DNA from: Channallabes apus
Taxonomy: Eukaryota > Chordata > Actinopteri > Siluriformes > Clariidae
DNA length: 64,000 bases
Assembly (NCBI GenBank): GCA_030522415.1
Contig: CM060125.1
Span: 1,298,401-1,362,400, forward strand
Direction: 5' to 3'
Shown here: positions 22,535-36,400 of the stretch, one piece after another
How the letters are laid out: every line of letters begins with the position of its first letter
How positions within the stretch are numbered: position 1 is the first letter of the stretch
The notes under the pieces: generated by a model
The model's input: only the letters and a program-made list of their open reading frames with translations
What the model was told of the DNA's origin: nothing
Databases searched by the model: none
Translations under genes and position numbers: made by a program

Positions 22535-25500
22535 CTATATTTTGTAATATTTTTATTATGACTTCATTTGTACATTGGCCCCCAGCTACCCCTGGGGGCC
22601 AGGTGTAGCTCAGTGGTTAAGGCATTGAACTACGGTTCGGAAGATCCCAGGTTCAAACCTCACAACCACCAAGTTGCCACTGTTGGGCCCTTGAGCAAGG
22701 CCCTTAACCCTCAACTGCTCAGATGTATAATGAGATAAAAAAAAATGTAAGTCGCTCTGGATAAGAGCGTCTGCCAAATGACTAAATGTATATTTGTACA
22801 ACTATTTTACTAGTTAAATTTATTTTATTTTATTCCTTACGTATAAGCTTTTATTTTCTTTTTGGCTGTCGTATAAGCATTTCACTGCACATCATACTGT
22901 GTATGACTGTGTATGTGACAAATAAAATTTGAATTTGAATGAAAGGAGAGGAAGATAAGTGGAAGGAGAGAGAGGGAGAGAGAGAGAGACAGAGTATGGG
23001 AAGGTGAGCATGAATGAACAGATGCAAGAGGAGACAGGAAGATAAGCAGCAGGGAAGATTTAACACGTTAATATCAGATCTATGAGGAAGAGAGCAAGAG
23101 AGTAGAAATAACTCCTTTATATATAAAATAATTCTAACATCATGTAAAATTATTTTTAACTGTTTTTTAAATATTTTTAACTGTTGTCAAAGCTATACCC
23201 CACTTGTATTGTGAAGACACGCCCCACAGAACTGGGGGGCGGGTTCAATAGAGGTCATTAACATTTAAAGGAGCATGTACTGAAACAGGTTGCTGAGAAC
23301 AGAACTACTTTTTACCAGGTAAAAGTAATGTTTTTTTTTTTACACAACAATTGAGAATTTTTAATTAAAGTATATTACAAACTTTTCATTAGGACCCTAA
23401 AGAATCATATTAACCTATGCAAAATTGAGACTGTATGTCCCCTTTAAAGTCTTGGTGTGACTTCTGCTATAACACTCCTTTGAGATTTGTTCAATTGCAG
23501 CACTGTTGTGATTGATGTCATAGTAATCACATGACTTGTGACACACGTCACATGTATTGTGTGCATTTTCTTTGTGTCTGAAGTTCAATGCAAGTTCTAT
23601 ATGGGTGTGTCAAGCGGTCTGTCTTGAAGCGTTTGGCAGTTTGCTTTAATATGCAATATATGTATAAATATATCTATTCTGTATACAGTTTGATATATAA
23701 CCATGTCAGAAATTGAGTTTGTTTCATTTTGTTTTATAAGATTTACACACAGTACTGAAAAACATTTTTATATTGTATGAATGCAGTTTGTGTATAGTAG
23801 AAATAGTTCTGCCTTTGTGTTCTGTATATAGCAGCAGGTAGGGTAACAGCCTCAGCATATACTGTGGCTTCAGAAAGTATGAACTCCTGTGAAGTGAGCT
23901 GCTGGACTGTATGCTCAATGACTGCCAACTATTACAGGGTTAGACAAAAAAAAATCTCTACTTATTAGCCAAGTCATGTCTGCGTTTTGTAACTGGTCAT
24001 GAGCAGCTGCAGTCAAAAGCAAACATTATGGTGGAAACTGACTCGCTTTGAGCGATGCTATGTAGAACTAACTAATCATGTGTAGCTTATAAAGGGTGAG
24101 TTTATCAATGTTTCTGTTTTCCCTCTCTCCACAGGCTACATCCTCAGCCTGGTGTTGCTGACTCTGCCCCGGCAGCATTTGATGCGTCTCTACCTGTATG
24201 TGCTCACCGCTGTGCTGCTGTTTGCTGGCCACCAGCTCTCCAGGTGTGTCCACACACACTGACACACTACTATGCTTGATGCGCACTACAGAGTGGGCAA
24301 ACTTTCACACTGGATTTTGCTGGTGTCTGGTCATAGCCACACCTATTACAGATCAGGTCTTCTGAATGAGCAGCAACTATGAAAAACCACTTGGATAAAT
24401 ATTGCAAATGAGCACTAACAATTAATTTGCCACATAAATTTTTTTGGGTGGGATTGTCAAAAAAAAAAAAAAAAAAAGCTACACAGTTAACAACTTCACC
24501 ATTGAAAATAATTTTCTTCATGTGGTTGATTGGGCATTCAAGGTGACCAGATTAGATGGACTATTTCCAGTTCAGATTTCAACGGTGTACAGGGTGTGGT
24601 ATATTGTGCTATATGTTATGTTCTTTGCAGGGATTATGTTCGTAGTGAGCTGGACTCTGGCTATGAAGGACCCCTGTACCTGGATCCACTCTCCATGAAC
24701 CGATTTACCACAGCCCTTATTGGTAAATAATCAGTTCTTGCTTTACCAGATCTGAAATAAGGAAGTATTCACCCTTGGTATCTTCAGTGCTTTCGTTCAG
24801 TATGGTTACTGTCGTCATTGGTGCTTCTGTTTTCTTAGCATTCCCGGAGCAGTGGGTTTCAGATAAAATGCTTTCAATCATATCTCTGGCTGAAAGGGTT
24901 AACCACAGTGATAGATAAAACCTGAGAGGAAAAAACTTGGATTTCACTCTGAATAGAGGGTTGTCTCAGAGTTTTGTTTATGGGAAACAGCTTGAAATAG
25001 ATCCGTAGTGTCATTCAGTGGATCCATTGGTGTTAGGTCTTGGGTTGGAATTAAGTTATATAGATTTTCTGTTTTTGCATAATGTAAATATATGTTTTCA
25101 GGATATTTGGGAGTGTAAGTTCTAAACTAGAAACAATTCCTAGAAAAACCTTGTAGTAGATGAAGGACATTGATACTGTTCCTGTTTAAAGAGCAAATTC
25201 TTAGCTCACATAGTTTCCGAGTTATTTATACAAGTTACTTATACACTGTGAGTCCAGTGAGTGTGTGTAAGTGGAGAGGGTATGGTTTTTAGCCCGGTTG
25301 TCATAGCAACGGCCCCGACTGCCCAGCTGACTCTCGCACACAGTCACCCTCATGCAACATGATCTCCTCTTCCATTTATGTGAATGGAAAGGTTATTTAA
25401 AAAATGTTTGCAAGAATGATTTTTAATGCATTCTGGCAGATTTTGAGAAAAATCATTAGAGTAAGAAGGCTGTGCATCCCTGTGAGAACTTTTTTTATTA

Positions 25501-28500
25501 AAATTTTTTTTTTATGTTGCGTCCCAAATAAATACTTGGACTTTCAAACCATTTGGAAATTTTCTCCATTTTTGGTGGGGTGTTCAGAGACTCATGCCAA
25601 ATGTTTTGATGGGGATGTGTGCAAAATTGAGGCAAAATCGATGAGAAAGAAACAGAAGTAGCTTTTATTTATTTTTGCTGATTCACTGTCTCTACACTCT
25701 TAAGTCTCCATGTATTTTTTTTTTTTGGGGGGGGCGGGGCGGGCAGAACTAAGTATGACATAATTATTTCCAAAGTAGTAGCCATTTTAGAGCTGTTTAA
25801 TGTTGTGATCAGACGAAAAAATGACCAAGCTAGGGACGGGTGAGGAAAGCGATTCGGCACAGATCCCAAACTAATCCTTTTAATTTGAAAATGACGTAGA
25901 CTTTTCTCTAGCGCTCAGAAGAGCTGGCTGAATGTTGTGATACAAGTTTTGCGTGCAAAATTGATGATGCATCTAAGATAAGAAAATAGGAATTTTGGTA
26001 AAACTGTTCGTCCAATTTCTTAGAAAATGAATAACAATTCATCTTTTTTTGTGAAATCCACATTATGTTCCTGAAAATAAAAGGTGATAAGACCCTCCTC
26101 TGGCTTTATTTTTTTAAAGAGCCAAATGGAACGTTTATTTACATTTTGCCAAGAAACATATTATGCGTGTGCATGTGTGTGAAAGCGAGTAAAAGTTGAA
26201 ATGTTTAACTGCTTTCTGAATGAGAGACAATTCTGAGCATGTGAAAATATTAAAGTTCAGCCATAGATCCTAAATCTGTAAATGTTAGTATTATGGCTTG
26301 TTTGTTTGCTGAATTTCGGCAAACTGTAAGGCTATTATTGTTCACTGTAGCTTGCATTGGTTTTAAGTAGCAGTATGTCCATTGTCCCTGGATCTGAGTG
26401 TTATTTTGTGATTTATAATCCTCCATTTAACCTGTTTAGCAAAAAATCATCATACATCTCTAGTCCATCTTTTTCTTAAGCACTAAAGCGCTGCGTAGTT
26501 TAGTGAACCTAGCCTTCTTCAGCTCTTAATTATGTTTTAATGTTTATACTGTTGGTTGTTGACGATTCCAAAACTCTTAAATATACACACAATGAATCTG
26601 TTACTACTGAACAATCACTTTTTCCTGCGTATGTGTATCAGTATAAGAGTTGGAAAAGCTGCAAAACAAGAGGGAAGTGCTATATAATGTCCTGAATGTC
26701 AGTGAGTGTTTTCTGATTGACTAAGAAAAAGCATGTCACCAGAGAGAAATTACCAGGTGATTTATTTAAAACTACAGTTACTGCAATGCTGCATTTGGAA
26801 AAGAATGAAGCAGAAAAATGTGGGCATTTAAAAAATTTTAAATAAAATCAGGGTGCATTATCCTGCTGACAGAGGCCACTCTCACTGTACATGGGGTTTC
26901 TGGTCTGCAAGAATGTTTAGGTAGGTGTAGGGTTGGGCCGATAAACGATATATCGAATCGCGATTTATTTGATTTTAAAAACGATGAAAAGCTCTAGACA
27001 TTTTTTGCTCGATATGGATTAATCTAAGAGCCAATCACACAGCAGAACAATACGTCAACAACCAATCAGCGTGCAGCTTGCGCGTGCCGTGCAGGTCAAA
27101 GTTAATTTCCTACCGCACTTTGCGAAGCAAACTTGACACCAGGACGACAAAAAAAATGAGTGGAAGCAGCAACGAAAGTGAATCTAACCTCGAGTTATTA
27201 TCCAAAGATGTTGAAATTGTCGACAAAAAAGGTAGCACGAACTCCGTTATATGAACGCATCACCCACACGACCACACAGAGCATGAAAATGCGGGCCGAT
27301 GCTACTCCGTCAACTAGCAGCGCTAGCAGTGGGGCTGTAGCAAAGCAGATATCGATCGTGTCGTCTTTCGTGGCCATTACACCTTATGAAAGGTGTCCAA
27401 AAGGAGCAAGGATATAACCAGGGCCGTTTCTAACTTTCTAGCGAAAGATATGATGCCCCTAAGTACATGAGGCTGAAGTTTATCTCCTTATTCGCAGCTT
27501 CTGATTCTGCGGCTGAAGTTTATCTCCTTATTCGCCTCGTTACTAACGGGAGTGTTCACGCTGGCGAAAGCTGCGCAGTTTATCGATAAAACGTTATTTT
27601 GGTGGTTTAAACCATTCTGGCCAAGCAAATATGAACTATACAACACCTAGCAGGTACACAACTATATAGTAATAGTGAAATTGTCCTGGCCCAGATTGAT
27701 AGCTGCATAATTCATTCCATTTTTGTTGTCATTGCGTGCTTAAGCCATTATGTCAGTTTATTGTGGCCGTGTGAAATAGCCTTCATTTAACTCTGAATTG
27801 TGGGATAAAGACAGCCCTAGTGTGTGTGGTCTAAATGTTGTTTCTCATTATTGTTTAAAAATCTCAAAACATTGTAATATATCATCACAAGATACTTTTT
27901 ATCATCACAAACAAGTGTTTTTTGTTTTAATAAAAATCTTTGCCTTGTAAAGATTCTGAGCATGTGCCTATAGTATCTTACTTTTTAAGGCCAAATCTGT
28001 CATCTGTTTTTGTTAATAAACTATACTTTAAAATGTAATTTAATGAACCCTTTAATTTTTGTGGCTTCAGTCATTGTTGGGATTCTCTTTTAAAGCTGGC
28101 AGCATCGAAATATGCAGCTTATATCGAAATATATATCGTTATCGTTCAATATGGACCAAAAATGATCGAGATTACTTTTTTTGCCATATCGCCCAGCACT
28201 AGGTAGGTGGTACGTGTTCGGTGTTCCCAGCTGAATTTGACAGCGATTTGAAGTTAAAGAAAGTGTGATTCCTCAGACTAGGGGGCCTCCTTCCATTGAC
28301 TCATGATCCAATTCCGTTCTTCAAGTGCCCGTTTCAGTAGTGGACACTTGACAGCATGGGCATTCTGACTGGTCTGTGGTCTGTATTAACTTAGCAACGG
28401 CCTACAACACTGCTGTTTTGGAAGGTTCTGAACTCTTAGCCATCACAAGTTGGTATTTGCAAAGTCTCTCAGATTCTTAAGCTTGACAATTTTTGCTACT

Positions 28501-30387
28501 TTCCGTACATCACCTTTAAACAGCTGAGTGTTGCTGGAGTTGCTGCTTAATATATCCCACCCCTTGACAGATGCCATTGTAATGAGAGAATTATTATTCA
28601 CTTATCTTGCCAGTTGTTTTAATGTTTTGTCTGATCAGTGTATACGTTTAGAGTATTTAGATAGTATTTTTTTTTTCAATCAACATTGTTTTAATTGGAT
28701 TAAATTACCTTTTGCCCATCAGTTCATCCCAAAATGACACGCATTTTTAAAAAATTTTTGCAAATGTATTAAAAATAAAAACTCGCCTTCAATTTAAATT
28801 ATAGTTCAGACATTTATTTAGCACTCTCCTCTCACGTTGTACTGTCCCGCACCCCATATAAATCCGGTGTTTATGATTTGTGTTCCTTTGTTGAATGACG
28901 GCACAATGCTAGTACAAATCAATAGCATTATGTGAAAGGCCAAAAAGTTATGATGAAAATATAATGTATAAAATGTTATTCAGCATGGCATGTAAACCGT
29001 AGTAATAGTGTGTTTTACTTTGTAGGGTAAATGATGCTTGAAATGCACTCTTTTATGGCATATGACTTTTCAGGCTGTGAAAGCATTTTGGTACAAACAA
29101 AGCCCCAGAGGAAAATACATATGGAGTCCACATCTAGTATTTAGTGAATGACTCTCTAATGACAAGCACATAGTACGTCAGACTTGCATTTGTTTATCCT
29201 CTCTAGGCTACACCCAAGTGACACTGCTTAAGGACTGAATGAATGCAGTTTTTACACGCCTTTTTTTTCTTCTTCTTTTTTTTTTTTTTACAGGTCAACT
29301 GGTGGTGTGTACACTGTGCTCTTGTGTAATGCAGACAAAACAGATTTGGCTGTTCTCAGCTCACCTCCTCCCTCTGGTGGCCCGTCTGTGCCTTGTCCCT
29401 TTGGAAACTATCGTCTTTATAAACCGCTTTGCCATGATCTTCACCGGGCTTGAGGTTCTCTACTTCCTTGCATCTAACCTGCTGGTACCCTACAACCTGG
29501 CCAAGAATGCCTACCGGGAGCTTGCACAGGTGCATGATACTGCGATTTACATGCCCGTCTTCAAACAAATGTTTTTGTGTTTTAAATATATACTCACTTT
29601 GGTAAACACCTACACATTTATGCAGTTATCCATCCAGTCAGCCAACCATGCGGCATCAGTGATTGGGGGGGGGGAAATGTGATCTGTGTTAGAAATTTCC
29701 TGCACAACAAGTTTTAAACAAGAGATCACCCAGAATTGTGCACAAAAATTAAAGATCATTTTGTATGTAGAGTGTGCAGGCTTGAAACACCATGTTGGTA
29801 AGAAATTAGAAGAGAATGAGCAGACTGGTTTGAGCTGACAAATTTTGTAGTAACTCTTCCTCCTGCTGTGATCGAGGTGAAAGCCCAACACATCAACACT
29901 TGAGGTGTATTGTAATTTCCCGCAGAGCATTGTCATCAACCAGGCATTTTTACCCTTTTCTGCGTAAATTGTTTCCAGGAGATCAGTAGTTTAAAAAATA
30001 TTCACAACAGCTCATCTGTTACCTACAAACATGGCATTGTTAAAGTCAAATAATTTTGAAAAAAAATAACCTCATTCTGAAGTTTGATGTAACCTCTTGA
30101 AGCTTTACTGATTCACTCACATTCACTCTCTCTAGGTGGTGGAGGTATATGGGCTTCTGGCTCTGGGCATGTCTTTGTGGAATCAGCTAGTCTTGCCAAT
30201 GCTCTTCATGTGCTTCTGGTTGGTGCTCTTCACACTGCAGATCTATACATACTTCAGCACACGGAACCAACCTCCCTCACGCGAGAGACTGCTCTTCCTC
30301 TTCCTTACCAGGTTTGAAAGCAAAAAGACCCCCTTGTAGCCCTCCTTCAACATGTGACAGTTACTCAACAGCTAGCAGGCCTTCTCC

Positions 30388-30444
<57 letters not shown>

Positions 30445-33400
30445 CCAGATAAACACTTGTTTTGCACTGCTCTTGTAACACACCCGGAAGGAATGTGCTA
30501 TGTGCCTTGTTCATGAGTGCAGTGGCGTAAACACAGATTAGTTAATATGTTGATGTCCACAATGTTGCTAGTTTACAGAGATATTCGGTTGCATTTAGCT
30601 AATATGGCATCATGAAATGCATTCAGCACTGGCCAGATGGATGAAAGGCGCTCTCACATCTGCCTTTCGTGATCTCATTTATAATGGATCATATCTGTTT
30701 TGTCTTGAAAAAATATATTATGATTTGGATTAAATTGCTACGTTTGCATGTATGCAGCATTGCAGAGTGCTGTTGTAGTCCATACTCGCTGTTGGGGCTG
30801 GTCTTCACCGTGTCTTTTGTGGCGCTGGGCGTCCTCACGCTCTGCAAGTTCTACCTACAAGGCTACAGAGCCTTTATGAATGATAACGCCATGCACAGGT
30901 CAGTTTTCAACACCGATATGAAAGGTGTGATCTAGTAAATGTCTTAATTTTATATTTACTTATTTACTAAGATTAATTAATGCATTTTGTTGTTCTAAAA
31001 GTTACATACTTTAGATCAGCATCAGTGCCTTACAGCTTAATGACCATCTTCCTCTCTTTTCTTAGGGGAATGACAGAAGGAATCACTTTGCTGATTCTGT
31101 CTGTTCAGACAGGGCTTATTGAGCTGCAGGTAATCCATCGGGCCTTTCTCCTGAGCATCATCCTTTTTATCGTTGTGGCCTCTATTTTGCAATCCATGCT
31201 GGAGATTGCTGACCCCATAGTGCTGGCACTGGGGGCTTCCAGGGACAAGTGAGCATCTTCACTTACATAAGAGCACATGTCTCCTTATAATTATTCTACT
31301 TTGCGTATTTTATTGTCGTTATTTGGTTGTTGTTGTCTTGTTTCTGGGCAAGAATTTCATTACAGACTAAATATTATAGACGGTAAATATGAGTTACAAT
31401 CATACTCTTTAAATCAACCTGGATAAACCCTCCATGAGTCACCCATAGGTAGGGTTGGGTACCGAAAACTGGTGCCAATACGGCACCGGTACCTATAGAA
31501 CCGGTATGTACCGGACCGAAACAGAACGCGAATTTCGGTGCCTCATTTCGGTGCCACTTAAATGCCTGAACTGTTGATTGAAATATTTGTTCTCTAGATT
31601 CATATATTTTTGTAGATTAATAGTTTATTAGATTAAATAAAAAAAATTAAAAGCACAAATCATCCGGAAATGAGAGACCATCCGACATGCGCGTGAATGC
31701 AGTAACTAACGTTACACTCGCTCTGACGGCAGCTGGCGCTCTACCGATAGCTTAGCATGCTAAATTAAACAACTCTCGTTAAAATGCCTAAAACTAAACC
31801 GTCGAAAGTGTGGCTGTATTTCACAATAAAGGATTCAGACACCGCGACGTGCAGCAAATGTTTCACAGCAGTTGCGTGTAAAGGCGGAAACACGTCAAAT
31901 CTACTGAAACATTCGAGGGCAGACGGAATAAAGTTAAAAGCAGAATAAATACACGGAATAAAGTTTAAAGCAGATTAAATACACGGAATAAAGTTAAAAG
32001 CAGAATAAATATACGGAATAAAGTTAAAAGCAGAATAAATACACGGAATAAAGTTAAAAGCAGAATAAATATACGGAATAAAGTTAAAAGCAGAATAAAT
32101 ACACGGAATAAAGTTAAAAGCAGAATAAATACACGGAATAAAGTTAAAAGCAGATTAAATACACGGAATAAAGTTAAAAGCAGATTAAATACACGGAATA
32201 AAGTTAAAAGCAGAATAAATATACGGAATAAAGTTAAAAGCAGAATAAATATACGGAATAAAGTTAAAAGCAGAATAAATACACGGAATAAAGTTAAAAG
32301 CAGAATAAATATACGGAATAAAGTTAAAAGCAGAATAAATATACGGAATAAAGTTAAAAGCAGAATAAATATACGGAATAAAGTTAAAAGCAGAATAAAT
32401 ACACGGAATAAAGTTAAAAGCAGAATAAATATACGGAATAAAGTTAAAAGCAGAATAAATATACGGAATAAAGTTAAAAGCAGAATAAATACACGGAATA
32501 AAGTTAAAAGCAGAATAAATATACGGAATAAAGTTAAAAGCAGAATAAATACACGGAATAAAGTTAAAAGCAGAATAAATATACGGAATAAAGTTAAAAG
32601 CAGAATAAATATACGGAATAAAGTTAAAAGCAGAATAAATATACGGAATAAAGTTAAAAGCAGAATAAATACACGGAATAAAGTTAAAAGCAGAATAAAT
32701 ATACGGAATAAAGTTAAAAGCAGAATAAATATACGGAATAAAGTTAAAAGCAGAATAAATACACGGAATAAAGTTAAAAGCAGAATAAATACACGGAATA
32801 AAGTTAAAAGCAGAATAAATACACGGAATAAAGTTAAAAGCAGAATAAATACACGGAATAAAGTTAAAAGCAGAATAAATACACGGAATAAAGTTAAAAG
32901 CAGAATAAATACACGGAATAAAGTTAAAAGCAGAATAAATATACGGAATAAAGTTAAAAGCAGAATAAATATACGGAATAAAGTTAAAAGCAGAATAAAT
33001 ATACGGAATAAAGTTAAAAGCAGAATAAATACACGGAATAAAGTTAAAAGCAGAATAAATACACGGAATAAAGTTAAAAGCAGATTAAATACACGGAATA
33101 AAGTTAAAAGCAGAATAAATATACGGAATAAAGTTAAAAGCAGAATAAATATACGGAATAAAGTTAAAAGCAGAATAAATACACGGAATAAAGTTAAAAG
33201 CAGAATAAATATACGGAATAAAGTTAAAAGCAGAATAAATACACGGAATAAAGTTAAAAGCAGAATAAATATACGGAATAAAGTTAAAAGCAGAATAAAT
33301 ACACGGAATAAAGTTAAAAGCAGAATAAATATACGGAATAAAGTTAAAAGCAGAATAAATATACGGAATAAAGTTAAAAGCAGAATAAATATACGGAATA

Positions 33401-36400
33401 AAGTTAAAAGCAGAATAAATACACGGAATAAAGTTAAAAGCAGAATAAATACACGGAATAAAGTTTAAAGCAGATTAAATACACGGAATAAAGTTAAAAG
33501 CAGAATAAATATACGGAATAAAGTTAAAAGCAGAATAAATACACGGAATAAAGTTAAAAGCAGAATAAATATACGGAATAAAGTTAAAAGCAGAATAAAT
33601 ACACGGAATAAAGTTAAAAGCAGAATAAATACACGGAATAAAGTTAAAAGCAGATTAAATACACGGAATAAAGTTAAAAGCAGATTAAATACACGGAATA
33701 AAGTTAAAAGCAGAATAAATATACGGAATAAAGTTAAAAGCAGAATAAATACACGGAATAAAGTTAAAAGCAGAATAAATATACGGAATAAAGTTAAAAG
33801 CAGAATAAATATACGGAATAAAGTTAAAAGCAGAATAAATATACGGAATAAAGTTAAAAGCAGAATAAATACACGGAATAAAGTTAAAAGCAGAATAAAT
33901 ACACGGAATAAAGTTAAAAGCAGAATAAATACACGGAATAAAGTTAAAAGCAGAATAAATATACGGAATAAAGTTAAAAGCAGAATAAATATACGGAATA
34001 AAGTTAAAAGCAGAATAAATACACGGAATAAAGTTAAAAGCAGAATAAATATACGGAATAAAGTTAAAAGCAGAATAAATACACGGAATAAAGTTAAAAG
34101 CAGAATAAATATACGGAATAAAGTTAAAAGCAGAATAAATACACGGAATAAAGTTAAAAGCAGAATAAATATACGGAATAAAGTTAAAAGCAGAATAAAT
34201 ATACGGAATAAAGTTAAAAGCAGAATAAATATACGGAATAAAGTTAAAAGCAGAATAAATACACGGAATAAAGTTAAAAGCAGAATAAATATACGGAATA
34301 AAGTTAAAAGCAGAATAAATATACGGAATAAAGTTAAAAGCAGAATAAATATACGGAATAAAGTTAAAAGCAGAATAAATACACGGAATAAAGTTAAAAG
34401 CAGATTAAATACACGGAATAAAGTTAAAAGCAGATTAAATACACGGAATAAAGTTAAAAGCAGATTAAATACACGGAATAAAGTTAAAAGCAGATTAAAT
34501 ACACGGAATAAAGTTAAAAGCAGATTAAATACACGGAATAAAGTTAAAAGCAGATTAAATACACGGAATAAAGTTAAAAGCAGATTAAATACACGGAATA
34601 AAGTTAAAAGCAGAATAAATACACGGAATAAAGTTAAAAGCAGAATAAATACACGGAATAAAGTTAAAAGCAGAATAAATACACGGAATAAAGTTAAAAG
34701 CAGATTAAATACACGGAATAAAGTTAAAAGCAGATTAAATACACGGAATAAAGTTAAAAGCAGAGGGAGGCACCGTGTTTGACAGCTTGTGGACAACAGC
34801 TGGCGCTATCAGTGTGGACGACCCTCAGTCCCAGTCACACCAACTGTAGCAAAAAGGAGTCACCGATTATGATGCCGTCAGCAGCCTTTCCGCAGGTTAG
34901 TAGTAGGATAATGTAATGTTAATAGCAAAATGCAAATCTTGCATACATGTCCTGTGCAGGGCAATAAGTCAGGAAAGGAGTCGTATTTTGACAGAAACGG
35001 CAAATATGGTGAAATTTCTGCAAAAGAATTGCTAAAATTTGAAGCTTAAATGTTCATATATACTTTAAACTTTTAATATATTGTTCAATTTTAAGCATAA
35101 AATTTTTTGTTCAATAAAAATTTATTCTTGAGTCATCCACTATAATTTTGTGGCTTAAAGGTATCGGTTCAGGCACCGTTTTGGCACCGGTACCATTTTC
35201 AAAGTATCGATTTGGCACCGGTATCGGAAAAAAAAAAAAAACGATACCCAACCCTACCCATAGGTGTAGAAGCTCTGGTTATTGCCATCTTGGCAGGAGC
35301 TGACTTTTCCTAAAACCCAGTCAATCCATAAATGAGCATATGGGTGGAGCAAACTATTATATTTTGGAATTGATCCAAACAGATATATGGTCACAGCAAG
35401 GTCTCAAATGACTCAAATAGTCATCTTTAAGAGCTCTATTCCTGTTTGAAGTATATTTTAAGGTTATTTGAGGCATACGATTAGTATCAGCAAGTACAAA
35501 TGTTGGGGGTATTGCCATCATCCTCTATTGACTGAAATGGTCTACTCATCTCAACCATGGGGTTTTTATTATAACCTGTATGTATGTTATAGGAGTCTGT
35601 GGAAGCACTTTCGAGCAGTGAGCCTGTGTCTTTTCCTGCTGATTTTTCCTGCCTACATGGTCTACATGATCTGCCAATTCTTTCATATGGACTTCTGGCT
35701 GCTCATTATAATCTCCTCCAGCATCCTCACCTCACTGCAGGTGCACACCATATTGTTTCAGTCAGTTTTACATGCATAAAAGTGGTATGAAAAACAATTT
35801 ACACGTAGGCATTGTCTCATGCACATACAACCATTTTTAAAGCATCGGTTATCCCTCAGGTGCTTGGCACGTTGCTGATCTATGTGCTGTTCATGGTGGA
35901 GGAGATACGCAAGGCTCCAGTTGAGAACATGGATGAAGTCATGTATTTTGTGAATGGAACCTATAGACTCCTGGAGTTTGTGGTGGCACTTTTTGTGGTG
36001 GCCTACGGTGTGTGTGAGACGCTATTTGGACAGTGGAGCGTGATGGGTTCCACCATCATTCTGTTGCATGCCTACTACAACGTGTGGCTGCGAGCACAAC
36101 TCGGCTGGCAGAGCTTCTTGTTGCGTCGTGATGCCGTCCACAAGATTGAGAGCTTGCCCACCGCCTCAGCACTGCAATTACAGCAGTACAATGATATCTG
36201 TGCCATCTGCTATCAGGTGTGTGTGAGCATGTGCATTTATGTGACGGTTAAGGAGAAAAGTGATGGATTTGTCAGTTGCACTTGATCATAATTGGGCATG
36301 TTTATAAGCTATTAGACTATGGACAATAACTCTTACCAAATTCTGTTTCACATTTTCTGTTGTTCCATTTGTCCAATCTCAGAAGCTATTAATTGACGGT

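Larger units (their letters stand above)
31450..35256 (+). mobile_element. hAT element, family B copy 2, expanded to 3.8 kb by an internal minisatellite
   Basis: The left end is TAGGGTTGGGTACCGAAA; the right end on the minus strand is TAGGGTTGGGTATCG; 8-base duplications CCCATAGG flank it. Outside the array it matches the 1.17-kb copy at 12818 in inverted orientation (about 966 bases here, with roughly 125 bases fewer near 34946). It lies within the rnf145 intron between coding exons 7 and 8. Confidence 0.95.

Noticed and set aside
24530..24730. Read-through frame across rnf145 exon 3 as an alternative exon start
   Set aside because: The upstream part is intron sequence before the TTCTTTGCAG acceptor; the conserved protein begins only at 24631.
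31923..34763. CRISPR-like direct-repeat array
   Set aside because: There are no unique spacers; units are contiguous 30-base tandem copies, inside a eukaryotic transposon with target duplications.
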